A stretch of DNA of 64,000 bases from Halomonas alkalicola (GTDB taxonomy: Bacteria; Pseudomonadota; Gammaproteobacteria; Pseudomonadales; Halomonadaceae), in the NCBI RefSeq assembly GCF_030704205.1, contig NZ_CP131913.1, forward strand, positions 3,547,011 to 3,611,010, in the 5' to 3' direction. The position numbers and the translations under genes were made by a program. Shown in pieces: positions 21,967 to 33,376 of this stretch. The first letter of the stretch is position 1, and every line of letters begins with the position of its first letter. The notes under the pieces were generated by a model. The model worked only from the letters and a program-made list of their open reading frames with translations. It made no database searches and had not been told where the DNA came from.

Positions 21967-22524
21967 ATGGCGCTGACCTGGCTGGACTGGCTGTTCATCG
22001 CCCTGCTGACGGTCACGGCGGTGACCGGCTTCCTGCGCGGGCTGATCCGCGAGGCCCTGGGCCTGGCCGCCTGGGTCATCGCCCTGCTCGCCGCCCGGGT
22101 GCTGGCCCAGCCGGTGGCGGACCTGCTCGCCGGGCTGATCGACAACGCCGATGGCCGCCTGGTGCTGGCCTTCGTGCTGGTGATCTTCGGCGTGGTGCTG
22201 CTCTGCGGCATCGTCATCCGCCTGGTCCATGCCGCGGTGGAGTGGGTGGGCATGGGCCTCTTCAACCGGGTGATGGGGGCCGCCTTCGGCGCCGCCAAGG
22301 GCGCGGCGATCCTGGTGCTGGCCACCATCGTCATCGGCCTGACCCCGCTGGCTCAGCTCGAGGCGTGGCAGGAGGCCGAGCTGCGCCCCCACTTCGAGCA
22401 GCTGCGCGACTGGGCGGTCAGCCAGTTCGAGGCCTGGGAGGGGCGGCTGCCCGAGACCCCGGGGTCTCTCGGCGAGATTTCCCTTCCCGGGCGCGGCGAG
22501 GCCGCCGATCGGGACAACCCCTGA
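21967..22524 (+). CDS. cvpA: CvpA family membrane protein
   Basis: A 185-residue inner-membrane protein with four predicted helices, starting LTWLDWLFIALLTVTAVTGF and containing the conserved GFLRGLIREALGLAAWV and NRVMGAAFGAAKGA stretches. CvpA is linked to colicin V production and envelope stress in enterics and lies upstream of purF there too. The C-terminal cytoplasmic tail is charged. Confidence 0.92.
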   Translation: MALTWLDWLFIALLTVTAVTGFLRGLIREALGLAAWVIALLAARVLAQPVADLLAGLIDNADGRLVLAFVLVIFGVVLLCGIVIRLVHAAVEWVGMGLFNRVMGAAFGAAKGAAILVLATIVIGLTPLAQLEAWQEAELRPHFEQLRDWAVSQFEAWEGRLPETPGSLGEISLPGRGEAADRDNP

Positions 22525-22596
22525 CAGACGACTTGGGGGTGGGCGCGCCCACCCCGATTCTCCAAAGCAAGCTCCAGGCAAGCGAGGTAAGGTGGA

Positions 22597-24109
<1,513 letters not shown>

Positions 24110-24117
<8 letters not shown>

Positions 24118-25321
24118 GGCCCCCATGGATCCGCACGCATCTCCCGAGGAGGAGTGGGCGCTGGCGACCCTGGCCATCCGCGCCGGTCACGAGCGCACCC
24201 ATGAGCAGGAGCACGCCGAGCCGATCTTCCCGACCTCGAGCTTCGTCTACGAGAGCGCGGCCGAGGCGGCGGCCAAGTTCGCCGGCGACGTCCCGGGCAA
24301 CATCTACTCGCGTTTCACCAACCCCACGGTGCGCACCTTCGAGCAGCGCCTGGCGGCGCTGGAGGGCGGCGAGCGCTGTGTGGCCACCAGCTCCGGCATG
24401 GCCGCGATCCTCTCCACCGCCCTGGCGCTGCTGTCGGCCGGGGACGAGATCGTCGCCTCGCGCTCGCTGTTCGGCTCCACGGTGAGCCTGTTCGACAAGT
24501 ACCTGGGCAAGCTCGGCATCACCACCCGCTACGTGGAGCTCGCCGACCTCGCCGCCTGGGAGGCGGCGATGACGCCGGCCACGAAGCTGCTGTTCGCCGA
24601 GACGCCGTCGAATCCGCTCTCCGAGCTGGTCGATATCGCGGCGCTCGCCGAGATCGCCCATCGCCACGATGCGCTGCTCGCCATCGACAACTGCTTCCTG
24701 ACCCCGGCCCTGCAGCGCCCCCTGGACCTCGGCGCCGACCTGGTGATCCACTCCGCCACCAAGTACCTGGACGGGCAGGGCAGGGCGATCGGCGGCCCCG
24801 TGGTGGGGCGCGAGGCCGAGCTCGAGGAGGTGTTCGGGGTGGTGCGCACCTGCGGCCCCTGCCTGAGCCCCTTCAACGCCTGGATCTTCACCAAGGGGCT
24901 CGAGACCCTGGCCCTGCGCATGAAGGCCCACTGCGAGAACGCCCAGGCCCTGGCCGAGTGGCTCGAGGCGCACCCGGCGGTGGCGCGGGTCCACTACAGC
25001 GGTCTCGCCAGCCACCCGCAGCACGCCCTGGCCGCCCGCCAGCAGCAGGGTTTCGGCGCGGTGCTGGGCTTTGAAGTCAGGGGCGGCCGCGAGGCGGCCT
25101 GGTCGGTGATCGACGCCACCCGGCTGCTCTCCATCACCGGCAACCTGGGGGATGTGAAGACCACCATCACCCACCCGGCCACCACCACCCATGCCCGGCT
25201 CTCGCCGGAGCAGAAGGCTGCCGCCGGCATCGCGGAGGGGCTGATCCGCGTCGCCGTGGGGCTGGAGGCGATCGACGATATCCGCGCCGACCTCGCCCGG
25301 GGCCTCGACGCCCTGGCCTGA
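24110..25321 (+). CDS. metZ: O-succinylhomoserine sulfhydrylase
   Basis: PLP-dependent Cys/Met-metabolism enzyme that makes homocysteine directly from O-succinylhomoserine and sulfide. The product is 403 residues from ATG 24110 (or 398 from ATG 24125). The PLP lysine is in [12 protein letters not shown], and SRFTNPTV and FAETPSNPL are typical. The purF-metZ adjacency is the Pseudomonas order, which favours MetZ over cystathionine gamma-synthase. The start overlaps the purF end, so the two are co-translated. Confidence 0.92.
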
Positions 25322-25434
25322 GCCATGCCGCACGTGGCACCCTGGCCGCCTGCCAGAACCCGGCCTCCAGCGCGCCGACGGCCGAGCTGCTGCTGGAAGC
25401 CCTCGCCAGATAAGCGCTTCCCTGACGGTTCTTT

Positions 25435-25457
25435 CGAACGGTTGGTTCGGCTTTTTT
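25435..25457 (+). terminator. terminator after metZ
   Basis: Short stem CGAAC/GTTCG (25435-25449) followed by GCTTTTTTC, a reasonable rho-independent terminator for the accD-to-metZ unit. Between the metZ stop and this hairpin a short open stretch (25330-25413) reads like protein (LAACQNPASSAPTAELLLEA) but has no start of its own. Confidence 0.6.
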
Positions 25458-25525
25458 CAGCGGATGCTGATGATGCACTGCGGTAAGCTGGTACGACTTT
25501 CGACTAGGCACGAGGACACCACGCC

Positions 25526-26080
25526 ATGTGGCGCAATACCCGTACCGGCTGGGGCATCGTCAGCATCACCCTGCACTGGCTCAGCGCCGTGACCATCGTG
25601 GGCCTCTTCGCGCTGGGCTGGTGGATGACCGGGCTCGGGTATTTCGATGCCTGGTACAACCTCGCCCCCTGGTGGCATCGCTCCATAGGCATGCTGCTGC
25701 TGTTCGCCACCCTGCTGCGCCTCGCCTGGCGCTTCATGAACCCCACGCCGGCGGCCCACGGCGGCCGGCTCGAGCGCCTGGCCGCCCATCTGGGCCACGT
25801 GCTGATCTATGTGCTGCTGCTGGTGGTGCTGGTCAGCGGCTACCTGATCTCCACCGCGCGCGGCCGCGGCATCAGCGTGTTCGACTGGTTCGAGGTGCCG
25901 GCGCTGATCAGCCGCCTGCCCAACCAGGAGACCATCGCCGGCGAGATCCACTGGTACGCCGCCGTGGCGCTGATGGTACTGGCCGCGGGCCACGTGCTGG
26001 CCGCCTTCAAGCATCATTTCCTGGATCGTCAGGATACCCTGACCCGCATGCTCAACCCGGCGCGTTCCCGTCGCCGCTGA
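25526..26080 (+). CDS. cytochrome b561 (YceJ-like)
   Basis: A 184-residue four-helix membrane protein of the prokaryotic cytochrome b561 family, transferring electrons through two b hemes. Likely ligands are His in SITLHWLSA, PWWHRSIG, GEIHWYAA and GHVLAAFKHHF. In E. coli yceJ (b561) precedes yceI, as here. It starts after a GAGG-type ribosome-binding site and ends 50 bases before the YceI gene, so the two probably form an operon. Confidence 0.93.
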   Translation: MWRNTRTGWGIVSITLHWLSAVTIVGLFALGWWMTGLGYFDAWYNLAPWWHRSIGMLLLFATLLRLAWRFMNPTPAAHGGRLERLAAHLGHVLIYVLLLVVLVSGYLISTARGRGISVFDWFEVPALISRLPNQETIAGEIHWYAAVALMVLAAGHVLAAFKHHFLDRQDTLTRMLNPARSRRR

Positions 26081-26130
26081 GCCGCGTTCAACCCCGCAAG
26101 ACAGATCGTCAAACGACAAGGAGAGTGACC

Positions 26131-26715
26131 ATGTTCAAGAAGACCGCCCTCGCCGCCGCCTTCGGTGCCGTTGCCCTGGTGGGCGCAAGCCAGGTCCAGG
26201 CCGCCGACTACGTGGTGGATACCGAAGGCCAGCACGCCTTCGTCCAGTTCAAGATCAACCATCTCGGCTACTCCTACATCCTCGGCAACTTCGAGTCCTT
26301 CACCGGCCAGTTCCACTACGACGCGGACAACCTCGAGGCGTCCAGCGTCGAGATGGAAGTGGACGTGACCAGCCTGAACACTAACCACGCCGAGCGTGAC
26401 CGTCACTTCCTCTCCGACGACTTCCTCAGCGCCGGCACCTATCCGACCGCCACCTTCGTCTCCACCGGCTTCGAGCCGAGCGGCGAGAACGAAGGCACCT
26501 TGACCGGCGAGCTCACCCTCAAGGGCGAGACCCGCGAGATCGAGATGCCGGTGACCCTGATGGGCGAGGGCGAGGACCCCTGGGGCAGCTACCGCGCCGG
26601 CTTCGAGGGCAGCACCATGCTGACCCTGGGCGACTTCGGCATCGACATGAGCGCTTTCCCGGAAGTGATGCATGAGCTCGAGCTCTACGTCACCTTCGAG
26701 GGCGTGCGCCAGTAA
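26131..26715 (+). CDS. periplasmic YceI family protein
   Basis: A 194-residue secreted lipocalin-like protein. The signal peptide (MFKKTALAAAFGAVALVGAS) ends at about residue 24 (VQA), followed by YVVDTEGQHAFVQFKINHLG, the YceI family signature. YceI proteins bind isoprenoid-type ligands in a beta barrel; here it is paired with cytochrome b561, which suggests quinone-linked or envelope redox work. AAGGAGAG upstream of the ATG is a good ribosome-binding site. Confidence 0.95.
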   Translation: MFKKTALAAAFGAVALVGASQVQAADYVVDTEGQHAFVQFKINHLGYSYILGNFESFTGQFHYDADNLEASSVEMEVDVTSLNTNHAERDRHFLSDDFLSAGTYPTATFVSTGFEPSGENEGTLTGELTLKGETREIEMPVTLMGEGEDPWGSYRAGFEGSTMLTLGDFGIDMSAFPEVMHELELYVTFEGVRQ

Positions 26716-26744
26716 GGCCCAGCGCAGTTCGACTCGATAGCCCC

Positions 26745-26783
26745 AGACACCCCCGGCAACCCCGGGGGTGTCTGCCTTTGCTT
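26745..26783 (+). terminator. terminator after the YceI gene
   Basis: Perfect 12-bp stem AGACACCCCCGG (26745-26756) with CCGGGGGTGTCT (26762-26773), then GCCTTTGCTT. It separates the b561-YceI pair from the MATE pump. Confidence 0.75.
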
Positions 26784-26826
26784 GGCCGGCTAGAATGGCC
26801 TCCCCCTGAACCACCATGGAGCGGTC

Positions 26827-28194
26827 GTGACGCAACGATCCGACAAGACCCCCGCCCTGGGCGTGACCCTGTGGCGGCAGACCTGGCCCATGGCCATCGG
26901 CGTGCTGGCGCTGCTCGGCTTCCAGCTGGTGGACAGCGCCTTCATCGCCCGCCTGGGCACCGCGCCGCTGGCCGCCCAGTCCTTCACCTTTCCGCTCTCC
27001 TTCCTGATCATCGGCATCCAGGTGGGGCTCGGCATCGCCATCGCTGCGCTGATCTCCCGGGCCCTGGGCGCCGGCCAGGAGGCCCGCGCCAGGCGGCTGG
27101 GCAGCCTGGTGCTGCTGATCGGCACCGCCACCATCGCTCTGCTGGCGCTGTTGCTGTGGGCGATCCAGGCGCCGGTGTTCCGCCTGCTGGGGGCCGATGC
27201 GGCCACCCGCGAGCTGATCCGCGGCTACTGGGCGCCGCAGCTGCTGGCCGCCTGGCTGGGGGCGGCGCTCTACTTCGGCTACAGCCTGTTCCGCGCGCAC
27301 GGCAATACCCGCCTGCCGGGCACCCTGATGGTGGTCACCAGCCTGGTCAACCTGGTGCTGGCCCCGCTGCTGATCTTCGGCATCGGCCCCTGGGAGGGGC
27401 TGGGGCTGCCCGGGGCGGCCTGGGCCACGGTGGCCGCCTTCGGCGTGGGCCTTGCGGTGCTGGGGCGGCACCTTGGCCATACCGACTGGCTCTCCCGCGA
27501 GGGGCTGGGCCAGGAGATGCGCGAGTCGGCGCGCCCCTTCGCCGGCATTGCCGGCCCCGCCATGGTCAGCCAGCTGATGCCGCCGCTGGCTGCCATGCTG
27601 GCCATCACGGCGGTGGCCAGCCTCGGCGAGGCCGCGGTGGCGGCCTGGGGCCTGGCCAGCCGCCTGGAGACCCTCTCGCTGATGGTGGTGCTGGCCATGA
27701 CCATGTCGCTGCCGCCGTGGCTTGGGCGCTGCTACGGCGCCGGCGACTGGGACCAGGTGCACCGCCTGTTGCGCCTGGCGCTCAGGGTGATCGTGGTGTG
27801 GCAACTGGGGCTTGGCCTGCTCATGGCCCTGGCCGCCCCCTGGGTGGCGCTGGCGCTCTCCGGCAACCCCGAGGTGCGCGACGACCTCGCCACCCTGATC
27901 CGCTTCCTGCTGCCCAGCTACGCGGCGCTGGGGGTGTGCATGATCGTGGTCTCCGCCGGCAACGCCCTGGGCTGGCCGCTGCGTGCCATGCTGATGTCCG
28001 CCGCCCGACTGTTCCTCTTCTACCTGCCCTGCCTGTGGCTGGGGGCCTACCTCGGCGGCCTGCCGGGGCTCGCCGCCGGCGCCGCGGCAGGCAACCTGCT
28101 GGCCGGACTGGCCGCCTGGCGGGTGCTGCGGCGCATCCTGGCAAGCCCGAGGCGCCGCGCGAGCCGGGAGGCCAAGCCCGCCGTCTCACCTTGA
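26827..28194 (+). CDS. MATE family efflux transporter
   Basis: A 455-residue inner-membrane protein with about twelve helices arranged as two similar halves. The start LWRQTWPMAIGVLALLGFQLVDSAFIARLG and GIQVGLGIAIAALISRALGAGQ are typical of MATE pumps, which exchange Na+ or H+ for drugs or metabolites. GTG 26827 is used, preceded by GGAGCGG. Substrate unknown. It stands alone between terminated units. Confidence 0.92.
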   Translation: MTQRSDKTPALGVTLWRQTWPMAIGVLALLGFQLVDSAFIARLGTAPLAAQSFTFPLSFLIIGIQVGLGIAIAALISRALGAGQEARARRLGSLVLLIGTATIALLALLLWAIQAPVFRLLGADAATRELIRGYWAPQLLAAWLGAALYFGYSLFRAHGNTRLPGTLMVVTSLVNLVLAPLLIFGIGPWEGLGLPGAAWATVAAFGVGLAVLGRHLGHTDWLSREGLGQEMRESARPFAGIAGPAMVSQLMPPLAAMLAITAVASLGEAAVAAWGLASRLETLSLMVVLAMTMSLPPWLGRCYGAGDWDQVHRLLRLALRVIVVWQLGLGLLMALAAPWVALALSGNPEVRDDLATLIRFLLPSYAALGVCMIVVSAGNALGWPLRAMLMSAARLFLFYLPCLWLGAYLGGLPGLAAGAAAGNLLAGLAAWRVLRRILASPRRRASREAKPAVSP

Positions 28195-28317
28195 CCGCCT
28201 GAGCCCTGGCCGCTCGGCCGCTTGACCCGTGTCACGACAAGGGGTTACGCGGCGGCGCAGCGTGGCACCCGGTGGCCGGCTCAGGCATCATGGGGGCAGA
28301 CCACAGGAGGGGCCAAG

Positions 28318-28914
28318 ATGACGCCAAACGAACTCACCGGGCTGATCCTGGCCGGCGGCCAGGGGCGCCGTATGGGCGGCGTGGACAAGGGGCTGGTGGC
28401 CTTCCACGGCCGCCCCCTGGTGGCCCATGTGCGCGAGCGCCTGGCCGGCCGGGTCGCCGAGGTGCTGATCAACGCCAACCGCAGCCAGGCGGAGTACGCC
28501 GTCCTGGGGGATCGCGTCATCGAGGACGCCGAGGGCGGCTTCCAGGGCCCGCTGATGGGCATCTACAGCGGGCTGCGCGCCGCTGCCACCCCCTGGCTGG
28601 TGGTGGTGCCCTGCGACACCCCTGCGCTGCCCGAGGAGCTGGTGGCGCGCCTGGTGGCGGGCCTGGGCGATGCCGATATTGCCGTGGCCTGCGACGGCGA
28701 ACGCCTGCACCCGGTGGTGGCGCTGACCCGCACGGCACTGGCCGATGACCTCGCCGCGGCGCTGGCCGGCGGCGAGCGCAAGATCGACCGCTGGTACGCG
28801 CGCCACGCCTGGCGCCGCGTCGACTTCTCCGACTGCCCGGCGGCCTTCGCCAACCTCAATACCGAGGATGAGAAGCAGCGCCTGGAAGCCAGCCTGGTGA
28901 GCCCCGACCCATGA
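28318..28914 (+). CDS. mobA: molybdenum cofactor guanylyltransferase
   Basis: Transfers GMP to molybdopterin to form the MGD cofactor. The 198-residue product begins with the nucleotide-binding signature LILAGGQGRRMGGVDKGL and has VVVPCDTPALP. ATG 28318 follows ACAGGAGG at ideal spacing; a longer in-frame start lacks family sequence. It is the first gene of a six-gene cluster with overlapping starts (mobB overlaps by four bases). Confidence 0.95.
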   Translation: MTPNELTGLILAGGQGRRMGGVDKGLVAFHGRPLVAHVRERLAGRVAEVLINANRSQAEYAVLGDRVIEDAEGGFQGPLMGIYSGLRAAATPWLVVVPCDTPALPEELVARLVAGLGDADIAVACDGERLHPVVALTRTALADDLAAALAGGERKIDRWYARHAWRRVDFSDCPAAFANLNTEDEKQRLEASLVSPDP

Positions 28915-29534
28915 GTGCGACTGACGACCCCAACCCGATACCGAGCGCTGCGCCGCTGCCGCTGGACGCCGCGATGCCGCTGCTCGGCATCGCGGCGTGG
29001 AGCGGCACCGGCAAGACCACCCTGCTCGAGGCCCTGCTGCCGCGCCTGGCCGAGCGCGGCCTGCGCGTCGCGGTGATCAAGCACGCCCACCACACCTTCG
29101 ACGTCGACCAGCCCGGCAAGGACAGTCACCGTCTGCGCCAGGCCGGTGCCGCCCCCATGCTGGTGGCCTCCCGGGAGCGCCTGGCGCTGATGATGGAGAC
29201 CCCCGGCCAGCAGGAGCCCGACCTGGCAAGGCTGGTGGCGCTGGTGGCCACCCAGGCGCCGGACCTGGTGCTGGTGGAGGGCTTCAAGGCATGGCCGCTG
29301 CCCAAGCTCGAACTGCACCGCCCGGCCCTGGGCAAGCCCCTGCGGGTGGCCGAGGACCCCTGGGTGAGGGCGGTGGCCTCGGATGCGCCCCTGACGCTGC
29401 CTGAGGGCGTCGAGGCCCTGGATCTCAACGACCTCGCCGCCCTGGCCGACTGGATCGCCGCCTGGCCGGCGCGCTGGCCCGCGGAGCGCCGGCCCCGCGC
29501 CCCGGCCACGGCCCGGGGAGTCGCCGCGCCATGA
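28911..29534 (+). CDS. mobB: molybdopterin-guanine dinucleotide biosynthesis protein B
   Basis: GTP-binding helper of MobA. The 207-residue protein has the P-loop GIAAWSGTGKTTLLEALLPRL near residue 25 and the conserved VIKHAHHTFDVDQPGKDS. A Pro/Ala-rich tail of about 25 residues extends beyond the usual end. It overlaps mobA and moeA by four bases each. Confidence 0.94.
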   Translation: MSATDDPNPIPSAAPLPLDAAMPLLGIAAWSGTGKTTLLEALLPRLAERGLRVAVIKHAHHTFDVDQPGKDSHRLRQAGAAPMLVASRERLALMMETPGQQEPDLARLVALVATQAPDLVLVEGFKAWPLPKLELHRPALGKPLRVAEDPWVRAVASDAPLTLPEGVEALDLNDLAALADWIAAWPARWPAERRPRAPATARGVAAP

Positions 29535-30835
29535 CCCTCTCCTGCTTCGAACTGGGCGAGCGCATGCTGGCCGTGGAGGAGGCCCGGGCGGCGGTGCTCG
29601 CCCTGGTAGCGGGGCCGCTGCCCGCCGAGATCGTCCCCCTGGCGCTGGCCCACGGCCGGGTGCTGGCCGAGGACGCCGTCTCGCCCATCGCGGTGCCCCA
29701 GAACACCAACTCCGCCATGGACGGCATCGCCCTGGCCTGGCCCGCCGCGCCCGGCGAGGATTGCGCCCCCGTGACACGCTTTCGCCGGGTCGTCGAGCTC
29801 CACGCCGGCCAGGCGCCCGCCGGACCCCTGGCCCCCGGCGAGTGCGCCGGCATCACCACCGGCGCGCCGCTGCCCCCCGGCGCCGACACCGTGATCATGC
29901 GCGAGCAGCTGGCGGACGAGCAGGGCGCCGATGGCACCCGCTGGGCCATCGTCGATCAGCCCGAGCGGGTCCGGCGAGGCCAGAACGTGCGCCGCGCCGG
30001 CGAGGATATCGCCCGCGGCGCCCTGGCGCTGGCCGCCGGCACCCGCCTGGCCGCCGCCGAGCTCGGCCTGCTGGCCTCGCTGGGGCTCGCCGAGGTGGCG
30101 GTGCATCGCCGCCCGCGGGTGGCGCTCTTCTCCACCGGCGATGAGGTCACCGCCCCCGGCCAGCCGCTGCCCGCGGCGGGCATCTTTGACGCCAACCGCT
30201 TCAGCCTGATGGCGCTGGCCGCCGAGCACGGCGCCGAGGTGCTCGACCTCGGCATCCTGCCCGACGACCGCGACGCCATCGCCGCCGCCCTTGCCCGGGC
30301 CGCCGATGAGGCGGACCTGGTGATCACCAGTGGCGGCGTCTCGGTGGGCGACGCCGACCACACCCGGGCGGCGCTCGCCGAGCAGGGCGAGCTCGGCTTC
30401 TGGAAGATCGCCATCCGACCAGGCCGCCCCCTGGCCTGCGGGCGCCTCGGCCCCCGGGGCGTGCCCTTCCTGGGCCTGCCCGGCAACCCGGTGGCGGCCA
30501 TGGTCACCTTCCGCGAGTTCGCCGCCCCGCTGCTGGCCAGGTTGCAGGGTCAGCTGCAGGGTCAGCGGCAGGGCAGCGCGGCCGCTGACCCTGAGCGACT
30601 CACGGCCCTGGCCGACCATGCGCTCGCCAGTCGCGTCGGGCGCGTCGACCTGCTGCGCGGCGTCTACCGCTGCGACGCCGACGGGCGGCTGCGAGTCGCC
30701 GTCACCGGCGCCCAGGGCTCCGGCATCCTCTCCTCCATGGTCCAGGCCAACTGCCTGATCGAGATCGCCGCCGAGCGCGCCGCCGTGGCCGCCGGCGAGG
30801 CGGTGACCATCCAACCCCTGTTCCGTTTTCCATGA
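29531..30835 (+). CDS. moeA: molybdopterin molybdenumtransferase
   Basis: Inserts molybdate into adenylylated molybdopterin. The 434-residue protein has the MoeA layout: [11 protein letters not shown] in domain [17 protein letters not shown], the SAM-like MoCF domain with FSTGDEV and [13 protein letters not shown], and [14 protein letters not shown] short in-frame 12-bp repeat encodes [12 protein letters not shown] near residue 338. Met12 is an alternative start. Confidence 0.95.
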   Translation: MTLSCFELGERMLAVEEARAAVLALVAGPLPAEIVPLALAHGRVLAEDAVSPIAVPQNTNSAMDGIALAWPAAPGEDCAPVTRFRRVVELHAGQAPAGPLAPGECAGITTGAPLPPGADTVIMREQLADEQGADGTRWAIVDQPERVRRGQNVRRAGEDIARGALALAAGTRLAAAELGLLASLGLAEVAVHRRPRVALFSTGDEVTAPGQPLPAAGIFDANRFSLMALAAEHGAEVLDLGILPDDRDAIAAALARAADEADLVITSGGVSVGDADHTRAALAEQGELGFWKIAIRPGRPLACGRLGPRGVPFLGLPGNPVAAMVTFREFAAPLLARLQGQLQGQRQGSAAADPERLTALADHALASRVGRVDLLRGVYRCDADGRLRVAVTGAQGSGILSSMVQANCLIEIAAERAAVAAGEAVTIQPLFRFP

Positions 30836-30845
30836 GGCATCGACC

Positions 30846-31691
30846 ATGTCACTGACCCATCTCAACGCCCGCGGCGAGGCCCATATGGTCGACGTCGCCG
30901 ACAAGCCGGAGAGCCGCCGGGAGGCCACCGCCTCCGGCCGTATTCGCATGCTGCCCGAGACCCTGGCACTGCTCGCCGAGGGCGGCCTGCCCAAGGGCGA
31001 CGTGCTGGCCACCGCCCGCATCGCCGGCATCCAGGCCGCCAAGCGCACCCACGAGCTGATCCCGCTCTGCCATGCCCTGGCGCTGTCGAAGGTGGCCATC
31101 GACTTCACCCTCAACGAGGCCGAGAGCTGCGTGGAGGTCTCCGCCACCTGCCGGCTCAACGGCCGCACCGGGGTAGAGATGGAGGCCCTCACCGCCGTCT
31201 CGGTGGCCTGCCTGACTCTCTACGACATGTGCAAGGCGGTGGACAAGGGCATGGAGATCGATGCCATCCGCCTCGACACCAAGACCGGCGGCAAGTCCGG
31301 CGACTATCGCCGTGGGCAGGCCCTGGGCGAGGGGGCGGGAGAGGGCGCCGTAGTCACCGGCGCCGAGGGCCCCATCGTCACCGGCGAGGGGCACAGCGGC
31401 CAGGTGGCGCTGGGCAGCCGCTGCGATATCGCCGCCCCCTGCATCCGCGTCAAGTGCCTGGCGGAGCTGCGCGAGCGCCTCGGCGTGGGCGAGATTTCCG
31501 TGCCGCTCACCGACCTGCCGCGGGCCGATGTCGCAGGCCTCAAGGCGGCCCTCACGACGCTTGATGCGCGCTTCGCCGGCCTCAATGAGGGGCGGGTGCT
31601 CTGCGCGGTGAACCAGGTGATGGCCGGCGATGATACCCCCCTCACCGATGAGGACGAGGTGGCCTTCTTCCCCCCCGTCACCGGAGGCTGA
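30846..31691 (+). CDS. MoaC-MoaD fusion: cPMP synthase and molybdopterin synthase small subunit
   Basis: Residues 1 to about 158 are MoaC, which with MoaA makes cyclic pyranopterin monophosphate: [15 protein letters not shown] at the start, [14 protein letters not shown], the [13 protein letters not shown] segment and [11 protein letters not shown]. After GGKSGDYRR comes a Gly/Glu/Val-rich linker of about 40 residues, then a MoaD-like ubiquitin fold ([20 protein letters not shown]...) ending in the essential Gly-Gly (FFPPVTGG*), which carries the thiocarboxylate. The cluster has no separate moaD, and the frame is unbroken. moaE, the partner subunit, follows after three bases. Confidence 0.9.
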   Translation: MSLTHLNARGEAHMVDVADKPESRREATASGRIRMLPETLALLAEGGLPKGDVLATARIAGIQAAKRTHELIPLCHALALSKVAIDFTLNEAESCVEVSATCRLNGRTGVEMEALTAVSVACLTLYDMCKAVDKGMEIDAIRLDTKTGGKSGDYRRGQALGEGAGEGAVVTGAEGPIVTGEGHSGQVALGSRCDIAAPCIRVKCLAELRERLGVGEISVPLTDLPRADVAGLKAALTTLDARFAGLNEGRVLCAVNQVMAGDDTPLTDEDEVAFFPPVTGG

Positions 31692-31694
31692 ACG

Positions 31695-32159
31695 ATGAAC
31701 CCAGCCCAGATGATTCGCGTGCAGGAGGCCCCCTTCGATGCGGGCGTCGAACAGCACGCGTTGCTCGCCGGGCGCACCGATATCGGAGCGGTGGTCTGCT
31801 TCACCGGCCTGGTGCGCGACTTCAACGAGCGCCCGGAGGTCACCGCCCTGACCCTCGAGCACTATCCCGGCATGACCGAGGCGGCCCTCACGGCTATCGT
31901 CGACGAGGCGCGGAGCCGCTGGCCGCTTGACGGGGTGCGTGTGATCCACCGGATTGGACGCCTGGCCCCCGGAGACCCTATCGTGTTGGTAGCGGTGGCC
32001 AGCGCCCATCGACGGGCGGCCTTCGAGGCCTGTGATTTCATCATGGACTACCTCAAGACCCGCGCCCCCTTCTGGAAGAAGGAGCACGCCAGCGACGGCG
32101 ACTACTGGGTCTCGGAGCGCCACTCCGACCACGAGGATGCCGGCCGCTGGACGACCTGA
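31695..32159 (+). CDS. moaE: molybdopterin synthase catalytic subunit
   Basis: Large subunit of molybdopterin synthase, which uses the MoaD thiocarboxylate to add the dithiolene sulfurs. The 154-residue protein has GAVVCFTGLVRDFN, the conserved LEHYPGMTE, VIHRIGRLAPGD and the C-terminal DYLKTRAPFWKKEH with the active-site lysines. It directly follows the MoaC-MoaD fusion. Confidence 0.96.
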   Translation: MNPAQMIRVQEAPFDAGVEQHALLAGRTDIGAVVCFTGLVRDFNERPEVTALTLEHYPGMTEAALTAIVDEARSRWPLDGVRVIHRIGRLAPGDPIVLVAVASAHRRAAFEACDFIMDYLKTRAPFWKKEHASDGDYWVSERHSDHEDAGRWTT

Positions 32160-32186
32160 TTCGCGCGACACGCATGAGGGACGACA

Positions 32187-33188
32187 ATGACAACGCTGCC
32201 CCAGGCACTGATCGACGACTTCGGCAGGCGCGTACGCTACGTGCGCATCTCGGTCACCGACCGCTGCGATTTTCGCTGCGTCTACTGCATGAGCGAGGAG
32301 ATGACCTTCCTGCCTCGCGCCCAGGTGCTGACCCTGGAGGAGCTCGCCCTGGTGGCGCGCGCCTTCGTGGAGCTCGGGGTGGAGAAGGTGCGCCTCACCG
32401 GGGGCGAACCCCTGGTGAGGCGCGACATCGACCAGCTGGTGGCCCAGATCGGCGCGCTGCCGGGGCTCAGGGACTTCGCCATGACCACCAACGGCGCGAG
32501 CCTGCCGAAGCTCGCCGGGCGGCTGCGCGAGGCGGGCCTGACCCGGCTCAATATCAGCCTGGACTCGCTGGACCCCGAGCGCTTCCGGGCGCTCACCCGC
32601 ACCGGCGACCTCGCCCGGGTCATCGAGGGCATCCGCGCCGCCCGGGAGGCCGGCTTTTCGCGCATCAAGCTCAATGCGGTGATCCTCAAGGGGCGCAACG
32701 ACGACGAAGTGGTCGACCTGGTGGCCTTCGCCCGCGATGAGGGGCTCGATATCAGCTTTATCGAGGAGATGCCCCTGGGCGATGTCTCCGACCACCGCCG
32801 CGACGAGACCTACTGCTCCAGCGACGAGGTCCAGGCGCTGATCGAGGCCCGCTACCCGCTGACCCCCACCACCGAGAGCACCCTCGGCCCCTCGCGCTAT
32901 TTCCGCATGGCCGACAGCGAGAGCCGGGTGGGCTTCATCTCCCCCCACAGCCACAATTTCTGCGCCACCTGCAACCGCGTTCGGGTCACCGTGGAGGGGC
33001 GGCTGCTGCTCTGTCTCGGCAACGAGCACTCGGTGGACCTGCGCCGCGTGCTGCGCGCCCACCCGGGCAATATCGATGCCCTCAAGCGGGCCATCGTGGC
33101 GGCCATGCCCCTCAAGCCCGAGCGCCACCACTTCACCACCGACGGCGACGTCCAGGTGGTGCGCTTCATGAACATGACCGGCGGCTGA
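32187..33188 (+). CDS. moaA: GTP 3',8-cyclase
   Basis: Radical SAM enzyme that with MoaC makes cyclic pyranopterin monophosphate. The 333-residue protein has the N-terminal cluster motif CDFRCVYC, the SAM-binding [11 protein letters not shown] and the C-terminal cluster [20 protein letters not shown]. The product ends Gly-Gly as in active MoaA proteins. It is last in the cluster and followed by a terminator. Confidence 0.97.
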   Translation: MTTLPQALIDDFGRRVRYVRISVTDRCDFRCVYCMSEEMTFLPRAQVLTLEELALVARAFVELGVEKVRLTGGEPLVRRDIDQLVAQIGALPGLRDFAMTTNGASLPKLAGRLREAGLTRLNISLDSLDPERFRALTRTGDLARVIEGIRAAREAGFSRIKLNAVILKGRNDDEVVDLVAFARDEGLDISFIEEMPLGDVSDHRRDETYCSSDEVQALIEARYPLTPTTESTLGPSRYFRMADSESRVGFISPHSHNFCATCNRVRVTVEGRLLLCLGNEHSVDLRRVLRAHPGNIDALKRAIVAAMPLKPERHHFTTDGDVQVVRFMNMTGG

Positions 33189-33200
33189 CGCCTCCTGCCT

Positions 33201-33222
33201 GGCCGCCTTTACGGCCTTTTTT
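33201..33222 (+). terminator. terminator of the molybdenum-cofactor cluster
   Basis: Stem GGCCG/CGGCC with loop CCTTTA followed by six T residues, immediately after moaA. Confidence 0.85.
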
Positions 33223-33291
33223 CGCCGGCCTATGGCCGACCAGGGCGGGCATTTATTGCCCGTTTTTCTCGATGTGAGCGTGCGGCTTTCC

Positions 33292-33319
33292 TTGCCAATC
33301 CACCCATCATGCATATACT
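33292..33319 (+). promoter_or_regulatory. promoter of the H-NS-like gene
   Basis: TTGCCA (33292-33297) and TATACT (33314-33319) spaced 16 bases, close to sigma-70 consensus, about 58 bases before the ATG in a locally A+T-rich region. Confidence 0.6.
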
Positions 33320-33376
33320 TTTCCTCTACACACACGCACAACCCGTCTCGTTTTATTCCGGTTCAGGAGGGGACCC

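Noticed and set aside
30849-33341. 830-residue minus-strand open frame opposite moaC to moaA
   Set aside because: Three well-defined molybdenum-cofactor genes occupy the other strand; this frame is a codon-bias artefact.
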